Of a DNA stretch of 64,000 bases, positions 56,275 to 64,000 are shown piece after piece. Origin of the DNA: Rickettsia typhi (lineage in GTDB: Bacteria; Pseudomonadota; Alphaproteobacteria; Rickettsiales; Deianiraeaceae). The stretch is from NCBI GenBank assembly GCA_945881985.1, contig CAMCVL010000005.1, positions 36,054 through 100,053 on the forward strand, read 5' to 3'. Positions within the stretch are counted from its first letter, which is position 1. Each line of letters starts with the position of its first letter. The notes below the pieces were generated by a model. It had not been told where the DNA came from and searched no databases. It saw only the letters and a program-made list of their open reading frames with translations. The translations under genes were made by a program, and so were the position numbers.

Positions 56275-57465
56275 ATGCTACTATTTGAGGACGAACTAAC
56301 CTCCCCTCTGCCCCAGCCTGCAAAGCCTGAGGCTCAACCTAAAAAACGAGCATCAAAAAAAGCAAATTCAAAAGATGACGATGCCTTTGCAGGCATAGAC
56401 ATTGACATAAACATGGACATAGACGCCCAAGACCAATCTACCCCCCAACAAAATGGCGAGCTTGACAAAGCCGAGGTTTTTTTGCCAGATTACATAATTT
56501 ACGGCAATGGTAATGCTGTGTGCGAGCAAATTTGCAATCTGTTTTACGCTCAAAAGCTACCAAGATGCATCATGCTAAGCGGTGCCTTTGGCGGCGGCAA
56601 AAGTTATATTATTGATGTTATTCTATCTAAAATTTTTGCCAATTATGGCTTTACAAACGACCAAACAAACCCCCTCCACAAGTCAAACAACCCAGACATA
56701 CTATATGTTAAAAATGGGCAAAAGGATACTAACTTGGCGAAAGATGAAGAATCTGCCCAAAATCAAAGCATTAAGGCAATTTACAAAAACAACCTCTCGG
56801 TTGTAAAGGACTTTGGGCAAAGCATCATGCCTTTTTTAGCTAAATCCCCCCAGATATCGGATTTTAAGTTTTTGGTGATAGATAACATAGACTACGCATC
56901 AAAGGAGTTCACAAATTCAATCTTAAAAACTCTTGAGGAGGCAAATTTTTCGCTTTACATAATCTTAGTATCGCACAATACAAGCAGGGTTTTAAAAACC
57001 ATCATGTCCCGCTCTATCCTTTTTAACACCGGCAGCTTAAATCAAGAGGACTTTAGCAATATTCTTGCCTGCCAGCAAGTGCAATTGGGCGAGGATGAAC
57101 TAAGCACTCTCTACAGCCTTAGCGATGCTCAGCCTGGAATTGCAAAAATACTCATAAACAACGACTACAAAACAATCATAAAGCAAACAAAGGACATAAT
57201 AAGCGGTTTGCCTCAGCAAGCAAGTTTTTTAGACCACGACCTATTTAACCTTGGGTTTTTAAGCCAAAAAACAATCAAGCTTTGCCTTGAGGAGTATTTT
57301 AACACCCCATCTGAAAATGACTTTTACAAAGCTCAGCAATTTCAAATTACCCTTAATGCAATTGGCAAAATTTTGCAAAACGCAATCACTTACAATGCTG
57401 ACGAAACCCTAGCAAAAATAGAAATCTCCCGCCTACTTGCAAGCCTTACTCAATCATTTGTGTAA
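56275..57465 (+). CDS. holB: DNA polymerase III delta' subunit-like clamp-loader ATPase
   Basis: A 396-residue AAA+ protein of the clamp-loader group. The Walker A-like SGAFGGGKSYIID is followed by FLVIDNIDYASKEFTNSILKTLEEA and IILVSHNTSRVLKTIMSRS, the sensor 1 and SRC-like region typical of HolB and DnaX. Alphaproteobacterial HolB often keeps such a P-loop. The start is taken at ATG 56275 (MLLFEDELTS), 16 bp past prs; the open frame begins 54 bp earlier inside prs. About 55 N-terminal residues are a lysine-rich then acidic low-complexity extension (DIDINMDIDAQDQ) not usual in the family. Confidence 0.85.
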   Translation: MLLFEDELTSPLPQPAKPEAQPKKRASKKANSKDDDAFAGIDIDINMDIDAQDQSTPQQNGELDKAEVFLPDYIIYGNGNAVCEQICNLFYAQKLPRCIMLSGAFGGGKSYIIDVILSKIFANYGFTNDQTNPLHKSNNPDILYVKNGQKDTNLAKDEESAQNQSIKAIYKNNLSVVKDFGQSIMPFLAKSPQISDFKFLVIDNIDYASKEFTNSILKTLEEANFSLYIILVSHNTSRVLKTIMSRSILFNTGSLNQEDFSNILACQQVQLGEDELSTLYSLSDAQPGIAKILINNDYKTIIKQTKDIISGLPQQASFLDHDLFNLGFLSQKTIKLCLEEYFNTPSENDFYKAQQFQITLNAIGKILQNAITYNADETLAKIEISRLLASLTQSFV

Positions 57466-57526
57466 TCTAAATTGGCTTTAGCGATAATTAATAGACTTAT
57501 TCTAAAATAGAGAAAGTGTCAAATCT

Positions 57527-58884
57527 CTATCCGTAAAAAGTCCGCATTGCCAATCGTTGCAAAAATGCTAAAACCCTAGATTGCAATATTGGTTTGTTAG
57601 TGTTATTGATTTCAATAAATGTCCAGCTGTAATTTAGAACAAGTCCACTCTCTCCCTCAACGATCAAAAAATTATTAGGAAAAAGGTAATCGCTTGGCAT
57701 TCCACCTAAAATTTTATACAAAATTTGATTAAACTTTGTTGAAGGCTCAATTTTTGTCTCATTCCTCTCTTTTTCAACTTTAAATATTACCTTATCATCT
57801 TCATTTACCATAAAAACAGGTGAGTGAGTATTAATAAACACTTGACCTCCGTTTTGTGATATTGTTTTCAAACTTTCCTCCATCTTGCGTTGTGTTTCAA
57901 AATGTAAATGCAATTCTGCCTCATCTATCGCAAAAATAATATTTTTTTGTGATATTTTTTCACTAATATATCTAATAATTGACACAACGACGGCTCTTTG
58001 CACTCCATCGCCCTTTTCATCAATCTTTGTTTCAACGCCATCATTTGCTTTCATGCTAATGTCTTTAAACAAGTCATCAAATGTCTTTGGCATGATATTA
58101 AACTTTACATCACAATCGGGAAAAACCTCTTGTAAATATTTATTCAGATCATCTTGAATATCCTGTATAAATGGTAGGCTTTTGTCTTTCGTAAATTGCT
58201 CAAATTGTTCTTTAAATTTTTTAAATTCCTCATCTTTGTTTAAAATATCATCTGTCATTTTCTTAATAGTATCATTCAGTAACCTACCTATATTATTTTT
58301 TGCACTTGGTTTATCTTCTTTTTCAGCATGTTGCCTTGCATCGATATACTCAAAAATACCATTAAAAATATTATTTTTACCAACTTTTTTTTCGAAGACT
58401 CAACTTCATCGCCAACTTTTTTGCCTTCTTTTTTCTCCTCGACAACCTCTGTATTGTTTATATAGATTTTAATTGGCTCTTTGTTTTTCTTTTTACACTT
58501 CATTTCATTACCTTGAAAAACATCATCAATTTTAACCATCGATGATTGAAAATTTGTCTTATGTTTTTCAGGCTTAATATTATCTACAAAATCCTCGATT
58601 TCGCCAAAAATCAACTCCATCTCAATATCATTAGCTTGCAAATCCTTATGTTTTAGCAAATTAATATCATCCTTACTTCCTGCATTGGTATTATTAAAGA
58701 AATAATCCAACGCCTCAAAAACATTGCTCTTTCCATGATTGTTCTTTCCTATAAAAACATTAAACTTTTTACATTCACACTCTTGGTGTTTTATTGAACG
58801 AAAGTTTTTAATTGTAATTTTTTTGATATATATAAAGCAATAATAAAGCAATAAAGAAAAAGAAATATTTTGCAACAATGGCAA
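57527..58884 (-). pseudogene. OLD-like ATPase, split by a frameshift and truncated in the TOPRIM domain
   Basis: Two frames make one protein. The upstream frame (from 58884) starts the ATPase with IKNFRSIKHQECECKKFNVF and Walker A IGKNNHGKSN. The downstream frame, open from an A-run at 58385-58392 to 57527, carries FNGIFEYIDARQHAEKEDKP, then Walker B-like IIFAIDEAELHLHFETQRKM, the D-loop THSPVF and LIVEGESGLVL, the first strand of a TOPRIM domain. It ends about 35 residues later, so most of the TOPRIM nuclease is missing. OLD proteins act in phage defence. Either a decayed gene or one expressed by -1 slippage at the A-run; the truncated TOPRIM favours decay. The last 60 bp before holB show nothing. 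Confidence 0.75.
58385..58393 (-). other. Slippery A-run at the frameshift of the OLD-like gene
   Basis: In gene direction the codons are TCG AAA AAA AAG TTG. A one-base backward shift reads AAA GTT GGT AAA and continues exactly in the downstream frame. The run contains the A AAA AAG heptamer used for -1 frameshifting in dnaX. No downstream stem-loop was identified. Confidence 0.6.
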
Positions 58885-58974
58885 AGTTTATATAGTTTGT
58901 AATTTTTCCTTTTCAAGTAAATAAACGCAAATAAATTTAATATTTTGAAGTTTAAAATTACGCCTCTATACTCC

Positions 58975-59270
58975 CCATTAGCCAGCTCCGCCTGCCAGGG
59001 CTTACTAAGTATGGGGGAACCCCTCTTTCCAATCCCTCTCCCTTTAGGGGGCTGGATACCCACTTTTTCTCCCTCTCCCTTTAGGGGAAGGGCTGGGGTG
59101 GGGGCTTAAGATACAGGCTTACTTTTAAATGGGATTTAGTTTAATCTCCACCACCGCACCACTTTTTTTTAGCCAGCTCCGCCTGCTGGCTTTGCCAGCT
59201 GGGGGGCGGGGGCTGGGGCAAAACACCCAAAGAGAGTGGGGATTTTTTGTGGGGTTTTTACAGGGTGGCA
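58975..59270. repeat. Palindromic repeat island 7
   Basis: Between the OLD-like gene and the 204-residue gene. It holds an AGCCAGCTCCGCCTGCCAGG element (58979), CTCCCTTTAGGGG pieces (59038-59100), a second AGCCAGCTCCGCCTGCTGGC element with its CTGGC-TTT-GCCAG hairpin (59170-59203) and the trailing module cccaaagagagtggggattt also found in island 2. It ends about 20 bp from the stop codon of the 204-residue gene. No gene is seen from 58885 to 59292. Confidence 0.78.
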
Positions 59271-59292
59271 AGGTAATATTTAGCCAGTATAA

Positions 59293-59907
59293 TCAAATTG
59301 TACGCCAACATTGCAATTGGGGTTGAGAACGACTCTTGGTCTTAGGCAGTTCATTATTCGCTCCTTTTTGGATATCTTTAGTGTCGGTAAAACGACTTTC
59401 GTAATGCTCTTGATCACTTAAAAGTTCTTTATCAAAAAGTTGTTTTCCCTGTACAATTGACAAATCTTGCTGCTGCCGGTTGCAAGATTGCAAAGCAAAA
59501 GTTTGTTCTTTCGCTTCTTTTACCTCTTTTAAAACACTAACCGCATATGCAATATTGTCAGCGTCTTGTTTGGTTAAAATATTTTTAGGGTCTTCTGACT
59601 TAAGATATGCAACACATCCTGTTTCGTGAGGGTTACAATGCTTACGCACCTCTAGAGATTGCGATTGGTTGACAACCTCTATTTTTATGTTGTTTTCAAC
59701 ACCGCTGCTAAAAGCCAGTTCCATATAATGGTTAGAGTTTGAAGAAACACCGATTCTAACTTGATACTTAGGTGCTAGAGAAATGACTTCAAGATCATCT
59801 TCTTCAAGATAATAAGCCTGCACCAAGTAAGCAAGAATGCTACTTAATTGATGGTAATGCTGCTGCGTTATAGATGCTTGCTGCTGATTTACTTGGCTTT
59901 GCTCCAT
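59293..59907 (-). CDS. Hypothetical protein (204 residues)
   Basis: Not recognised. It starts with a glutamine-rich stretch (MEQSQVNQQQASITQQHYHQ), has a middle part that looks folded (residues 35-130, with EEDDLEVISLAPKYQVRIGV and alternating strands) and a charged, glutamine-rich C-terminal third that is probably disordered. There are three cysteines near residues 90-100 and 142. No signal peptide or membrane segment. It stands alone, about 90 bp from yebC, with a repeat island at its 3' end. Confidence 0.6.
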   Translation of the reverse strand: MEQSQVNQQQASITQQHYHQLSSILAYLVQAYYLEEDDLEVISLAPKYQVRIGVSSNSNHYMELAFSSGVENNIKIEVVNQSQSLEVRKHCNPHETGCVAYLKSEDPKNILTKQDADNIAYAVSVLKEVKEAKEQTFALQSCNRQQQDLSIVQGKQLFDKELLSDQEHYESRFTDTKDIQKGANNELPKTKSRSQPQLQCWRTI

Positions 59908-59999
59908 GTTAAAATAATAAAAAATGTAAAAAAATAAAATCTACACGGCAGCACAGTTTAGGGGTGATGCGGGTAAAGATAAAGGCTACAAGAGTTTAA

Positions 60000-60716
60000 T
60001 TAATACCACACATTTTGCACATCGTCTAGGTCTTCAAGAGCGTCAACAAGTTTTTGCAAGGCTTCCTGTTGCTCGCTGGATAGGTCTTGGGGGGTGTTTG
60101 CCCTGTATTCAAAGCCAGATTCCTCAATGCAATCGGCACCAAAAGATGCTTCAAGAGCTGATTTTACGGAGTTAAAGCCTTCAAAAGAGGTTAAAACCTC
60201 GATGTAGCCACCATCAGCAAGCTCTACCGACTCAGCACCTTGATTAACAGCTTCGTCAAATATCTTGTCAAATTCAATGCTATTTGGCTTAAAGTAAATC
60301 ACTCCGTAGTGCGAAAATGCAAAGTTCAAAGAGCCAGTCTCGCCCAAATTGCCAGCATGTTTTGTAAAGGTGGAACGCACATCAGATGCGGTACGGTTTT
60401 TGTTGTCAGTTAAAGCCTCAACAACAATGCCAATGCCGCCGTTTGCGTAGCCATCGTATCTAACCTCGTCAAAGTTTTGGTTGTCATCTCCGCCGGACAC
60501 TTTTTTAAGCACAGCTTCAATTCTATCCTTTGGCAGGCTAATTGCTCTGGCCTTAGATATTGCAACTCTTAGCCTTGGGTTCATCTCCTCCTGCACGCCG
60601 CCAAGTTTTGCAGCAACTTGAATCTCCCTTAGGTATTTGGTGAAGATTTTAGCTCTTTTTTTGTCCTGAGCCCCCTTGCGGTGAGCTATGTTTGCAGCAT
60701 GAGAATGACCTGCCAT
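60000..60716 (-). CDS. yebC: YebC/PmpR family transcriptional and translational regulator
   Basis: YebC-family proteins bind DNA or the ribosome; recent work links some members to translation of proline runs. The product starts MAGHSHAANIAHRKGAQDKK, the family signature (usually MAGHSKWANI), and ends normally after about 238 residues. The open frame has two extra codons upstream (MIMAGHS), and I place the start at 60716 to match the family. It lies 15 bp after ndk and should share its transcript. Confidence 0.93.
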   Translation of the reverse strand: MAGHSHAANIAHRKGAQDKKRAKIFTKYLREIQVAAKLGGVQEEMNPRLRVAISKARAISLPKDRIEAVLKKVSGGDDNQNFDEVRYDGYANGGIGIVVEALTDNKNRTASDVRSTFTKHAGNLGETGSLNFAFSHYGVIYFKPNSIEFDKIFDEAVNQGAESVELADGGYIEVLTSFEGFNSVKSALEASFGADCIEESGFEYRANTPQDLSSEQQEALQKLVDALEDLDDVQNVWY

Positions 60717-60731
60717 AATCAATACGAAAAA

Positions 60732-61154
60732 CTATTCGCAAACTTCAAGAGAGCTAAAGAAAAAAGCAATTTCAATTTTTGCATTTTCCAAAGAATCTGA
60801 GCCGTGGACCGAGTTTTCGCCAATAGAGAGTGCAAAGTCTTTTCTAATAGTGCCAGCTGCAGCATCCTTAGGGTTCGTAGCACCCATAACCTCACGATTT
60901 TTAAACACAGCCTCCTCGCCTTTTAAAACCTGCACCACAACTGGGCCAGATGTCATTGTGTCAACAAGCTCACCGTAAAAAGGTCTTTCCTTGTGAACCG
61001 CATAAAAAGCACCAGCCTGCTCCTTTGTAAGTTTTATTCTTTTTTGAGCAACTATGCTAAGCCCAGCCGCCTCAAGGTAGGAGTTAATTTTGCCAGTGAT
61101 GTTTCTTTTTGTAGCATCAGGCTTGATTATTGAAAGAGTGTGTTGGATAGCCAT
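60732..61154 (-). CDS. ndk: Nucleoside diphosphate kinase
   Basis: Balances nucleoside triphosphate pools by moving the gamma phosphate through a phosphohistidine. The 140-residue product has [19 protein letters not shown] at the N-terminus and the active His117 in [20 protein letters not shown]. The length and all active-site segments are standard. It lies between atpE (128-bp gap) and yebC (15-bp gap). Confidence 0.97.
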   Translation of the reverse strand: MAIQHTLSIIKPDATKRNITGKINSYLEAAGLSIVAQKRIKLTKEQAGAFYAVHKERPFYGELVDTMTSGPVVVQVLKGEEAVFKNREVMGATNPKDAAAGTIRKDFALSIGENSVHGSDSLENAKIEIAFFFSSLEVCE

Positions 61155-61282
61155 AAAATAAAAATAAAATTAATATCAAAAAAATTCAAAAAACAATCTA
61201 TTTTTAATTAAAGTAAAAAATGTTAGTTAAATACATTAATTAAAGCTAGATTGAACCAGCCATTACTACCAATGCTTAAAAA

Positions 61283-61549
<267 letters not shown>

Positions 61550-61586
61550 TCAAATTTGACTCAGTTACATCAGTTTGAAAGCCAAA

Positions 61587-62288
61587 TTAAGCAACGGATA
61601 CTCTAATACCAAAGCCCATTGTTGTTGATATTGTAGCCTTTAAGATAAAGCTTTTTGCCCCAACTGGCTTAAGTGTTTTAAGGTAGGATATGTAGGTTTT
61701 AAAGTTTTCAACAATCTTGTCGTTTGAAAACGAAACCCTAGCAATAGATGTTGCAACGGTACCGTTTTTACTTGCTTTAACAGCAACCTGCCCACCAAGA
61801 ACATTTTTTACCATGGAATCCAAATCTGCAGACACTGTGCCAGCTTTAACGCTAGGCAGTAAGCCTTTAGGACCTAAAACCTTAGCAAGTTTTTTGGACA
61901 CATTGGGAAAAGCAGCCTGAGAAGCTATACATTTGTCAAAATCAGCATAGCCGTTTAAAACCTCTTGAATTAGGTCATCGTAGCCAACCTTTTCGATACC
62001 AAGAGACTTAACTTTTGCGGTTTCCTCTTCGGTTACAAAGGCAATAACCTTGTATTTTTTACCGTTACCATTTGGCAAAACCAAGGAAGAGTTGACAGAC
62101 TTACCTGGGTCAAGATTAATGTGAACATTTACATCAATTGACCAATCAGCTTTGGACTTGAATTTGGTTTCGTCATTATACTTTTTAACCAATGCAATAG
62201 CGTCCTCAATAGACAAAATTGCATTAGGCTTTGTGTTAAGAGATAGAAAGTTTTTTATCTCTTTGGCTTTTTTACTTGTAAAAGACAT
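61587..62288 (-). CDS. rplA: 50S ribosomal protein L1
   Basis: L1 builds the mobile L1 stalk that helps release deacylated tRNA and, in many bacteria, represses its own operon. The 233-residue product has the usual two-domain fold with DVNVHINLDPGKSVNSSLVL, LAKVLGPKGLLPSVKAGTV and GTVATSIARVSFSNDKIVEN. It follows rplK by 51 bp in the conserved nusG-rplK-rplA order. Downstream the usual rplJ-rplL-rpoB is replaced by atpE. Confidence 0.97.
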   Translation of the reverse strand: MSFTSKKAKEIKNFLSLNTKPNAILSIEDAIALVKKYNDETKFKSKADWSIDVNVHINLDPGKSVNSSLVLPNGNGKKYKVIAFVTEEETAKVKSLGIEKVGYDDLIQEVLNGYADFDKCIASQAAFPNVSKKLAKVLGPKGLLPSVKAGTVSADLDSMVKNVLGGQVAVKASKNGTVATSIARVSFSNDKIVENFKTYISYLKTLKPVGAKSFILKATISTTMGFGIRVSVA

Positions 62289-62339
62289 AATTAATATTTA
62301 ATAATTACAATTAAAACAAATCAAAATAAGATAAAAAGA

Positions 62340-62783
62340 TTAACCCTTAACCTCAATACCCATTGACCTAATAGAGCCTAAAACCATTTGGCAAGCCGCC
62401 TCAATGGTTGTGCAGTTTAGGTCAGGCATTTTAATTTTAGCAATTTGAGTCACTTGAGCCATTGTAATGGTTGCAGCAACCTCGGTACCTGGTTTTTTAG
62501 CACCAGATTTAATGCCAAGAATGTCTTTAACCAAGTCTGGCACGGGTGGTGTTTTGATGATAAAATCAAAGGATTTGTCCTTAAAGACCGATATAACAAC
62601 AGGCACTCTCATACCCTCTTTAACCCCCATAGCTTTTGTTTTGTCGTTAAAAGCCTTACAGAAGTTCATAATATTAAGACCATGCTGACCAAGAGCAGGA
62701 CCAATAGGAGGCGCTGGATTTGCTTTACCAGCTGGGATGATTAGTTTAATAAACTTTTCAGCCTTTTTTTTAGAAGCTTGCAT
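62340..62783 (-). CDS. rplK: 50S ribosomal protein L11
   Basis: L11 lies at the GTPase-associated centre of the ribosome and is needed for RelA-type stringent sensing. The 147-residue product contains IIPAGKANPAPPIGPALGQH, GLNIMNFCKAFNDKTK and IKTPPVPDLVKDILGIKSGA, and ends KGSIRSMGIEVKG-like. Length and motifs are standard. It lies between nusG and rplA. Confidence 0.97.
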   Translation of the reverse strand: MQASKKKAEKFIKLIIPAGKANPAPPIGPALGQHGLNIMNFCKAFNDKTKAMGVKEGMRVPVVISVFKDKSFDFIIKTPPVPDLVKDILGIKSGAKKPGTEVAATITMAQVTQIAKIKMPDLNCTTIEAACQMVLGSIRSMGIEVKG

Positions 62784-62863
62784 AGTACAAAAAAACTACT
62801 AAATAAAATAATAAAATACAAACAAACAAAAAAGTGCCATCCATAGCGGCACAAAGGAGATTG

Positions 62864-63463
62864 CTAAGCCTGAGCCTGCATCTTCTCCACTTCCGAGGTT
62901 TGAAGCTTAACTTCGGTTTCTGTATTAAACACAGGCACAGAAAGAACAAGATTTGCCCCTTCGTCAACAACTGCTAAAATTGTGCCTTTAAATCCAGCAA
63001 AAGAGCCGGTTTTAATTTTGACTGATTCGCCAACACTAAAGCTAATTGTTTGGCTAATTTGATGTTGTTTTTCGACGCTATCAAACATTTTTTGCATCTC
63101 CTCTTGGCTAAGAGGCTTTGGTTTTTTTGACGCACCGATAAAATCAATGACTTTAGGCAGGTCGCGAACAAGGTTCCAAGTATTCTCGTTCATTTGCATC
63201 TTTATAGCTAAATAGCCTGGAAAAAGATTTTTGAACTTTTCAACAACTTTTTGCTCTCCTTTTGCATCCCTTGTAGTTTTAACAAGCTTAACCTTTGGTA
63301 CAAAAAACTCTTTAAATGCCTTGTCTAGGTTTCTTGTTTTTGCTAGTGACTTTATTTGCTTAATAACGGCATCTTCCGAAGAGGCAAAAACCCTAACTAA
63401 ATACCATTGATGCTTACTGACTACTGCCTTTTCTGGCTTGGCATGAGGTGTACTTTCAGTCAT
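62864..63463 (-). CDS. nusG: Transcription termination/antitermination factor NusG
   Basis: NusG binds RNA polymerase, couples it to the ribosome and to Rho. The 199-residue product has the NGN domain (WYLVRVFASSEDAVIKQIKS, FPGYLAIKMQMNENTWNLVR, DFIGASKKPKPL) and a C-terminal KOW domain (SFSVGESVKIKTGSFAGFKG). It begins the leftward nusG-rplK-rplA-atpE-ndk-yebC run. secE, normally just upstream, is absent. A TTGACA box on this strand (63607-63602) lies 140 bp upstream with only a poor -10 box. Confidence 0.96.
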   Translation of the reverse strand: MTESTPHAKPEKAVVSKHQWYLVRVFASSEDAVIKQIKSLAKTRNLDKAFKEFFVPKVKLVKTTRDAKGEQKVVEKFKNLFPGYLAIKMQMNENTWNLVRDLPKVIDFIGASKKPKPLSQEEMQKMFDSVEKQHQISQTISFSVGESVKIKTGSFAGFKGTILAVVDEGANLVLSVPVFNTETEVKLQTSEVEKMQAQA

Positions 63464-63631
63464 CTAAATAAAACACAAAAATTTAATGTAACAAGACCCA
63501 ATATACATAGGTTAAAATACCATAGAAGGCAGTAGCAAATATATTTTTTTACACTACCAGCCACAATAAAAACAAACTTTTTTAAAACACTTTGCATCTT
63601 TTGTCAAGAAAAACTATTATTTTTTTATTTA

Positions 63632-63660
63632 TTGACAAATACTTTTTAATATCTTAGATT
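63632..63660 (+). promoter_or_regulatory. Promoter of the right-edge pilin-like gene
   Basis: TTGACA (63632-63637), 17-bp spacer, TAGATT (63655-63660). The predicted transcript starts near 63667 and runs rightward into the partial pilin-like gene, about 85 nt downstream. Confidence 0.6.
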
Positions 63661-63752
63661 TTTATGATATTACTTATTACTGCTCTTTTTATTGAGGTAT
63701 ACAGCTGTTTTGCAAAATATAAAAGACATAACAAATTTTTTGTAATCTACAG

Positions 63753-64000
63753 TTGACTGCCTATATTTCAAGGCTAGCAAAAAGCCTTTTTACAACACTA
63801 AATCCACCTAAAAGATTGAAGGCAGCAAGCCTAGTTGAAGTATGCTTTATCCTCCTCATCACCTCACTTGTCCTCACCACCTCAATCACAATTGGCTCAA
63901 AGGTTATGCAAAGTTATAAGAGGGAGAGGTCGTATCATAATTCGCAAAATATTAAAAAAGCATTAGTGAATTATTTTAAGAGTAAAAATCGCATGCCATG
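63753..64000 (+). CDS. Pilin-like protein with prepilin N-terminus (3' part outside window)
   Basis: A frame open from after 63731 to the window end, without ATG near the expected start; TTG 63753 is the best candidate. It encodes a basic leader of about 24 residues, then KAASLVEVCFILLITSLVLT, a hydrophobic pilin-type helix with Glu at +5 if cleavage falls between two alanines (A|ASLVE). A stretch YHNSQNIKKALVNYFKSKNR-MP follows, like the segment after the helix in pilins and pseudopilins. It is a third member of the pilin-like set, with its own promoter upstream. The C-terminal domain is not visible. Confidence 0.65.
   Translation, partial: MTAYISRLAKSLFTTLNPPKRLKAASLVEVCFILLITSLVLTTSITIGSKVMQSYKRERSYHNSQNIKKALVNYFKSKNRMP

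Overview
This is a 64 kb window of an AT-rich bacterial chromosome. It uses the standard genetic code and its proteins look alphaproteobacterial. The gene set suggests a reduced-genome lineage near Rickettsiales: split operons (pheS without pheT, sucD without sucC, atpC and atpE apart from the other ATP synthase genes, nusG-rplK-rplA not followed by rplJL-rpoB), PstA and pilin-like proteins, and very large uncharacterised proteins. It keeps cell-wall, LPS-heptose and arginine genes (murF, hldE, argC), so it is less reduced than Rickettsia. A Deianiraea-like extracellular lineage would fit. The placement is inference, not shown by any marker here.

Layout. 1-5.5 kb: murF (cut by the left edge), secA, a BON-domain lipoprotein and hldE, all leftward. 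5.5-6.85 kb: a cassette bounded by direct repeats, with a membrane protein gene and a divergent structured RNA. 6.9-8.8 kb: pheS and a HAD hydrolase, rightward. 8.9-15.2 kb: a defence island built onto the 3' end of lepA (DpnA-like methyltransferase, MutH/Sau3AI/MvaI-like nuclease, DUF4011-helicase-Vsr protein of Hhe type, decayed fragment). Each unit is bounded by a copy of the last ~50-63 bp of lepA. 17-19 kb: a second duplication beside the lepA start, enclosing small unknown ORFs. 19-26.8 kb: GNAT acetyltransferase, pyrE, sucD, then two SIR2-like genes flanking thrS. 26.9-35.5 kb: one 2864-residue protein. 36.6-39.5 kb: lpdA, atpC and a membrane-anchored protein. 39.7-43 kb: two pilin-like genes and argC. 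43.4-50.7 kb: a 1038-residue protein with a Ulp1-like core, ligA and pstA. 50.7-57.5 kb: ygfZ, tRNA-Ser(GGA), rlmB, a second restriction-modification pair inside 84-bp direct repeats, a SemiSWEET-like protein, prs and holB. 57.5-59.9 kb: a frameshifted OLD-like ATPase and an unknown gene. 60-63.5 kb: nusG-rplK-rplA-atpE-ndk-yebC, leftward. Right edge: the start of a third pilin-like gene.

Two patterns link the accessory parts. First, four separate loci carry accessory genes between direct repeats of about 30-85 bp that copy neighbouring host sequence, with no recombinase in sight. This is the pattern described for restriction-modification genes as insertion with long target duplication. At both restriction-modification loci the endonuclease reading frame ends inside the duplicated host sequence. 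Second, GC-rich palindromic repeat islands (GGGGAGG-type and AGCCAGC-type) lie directly downstream of gene ends, where they could act as terminators or mRNA 3' structures.
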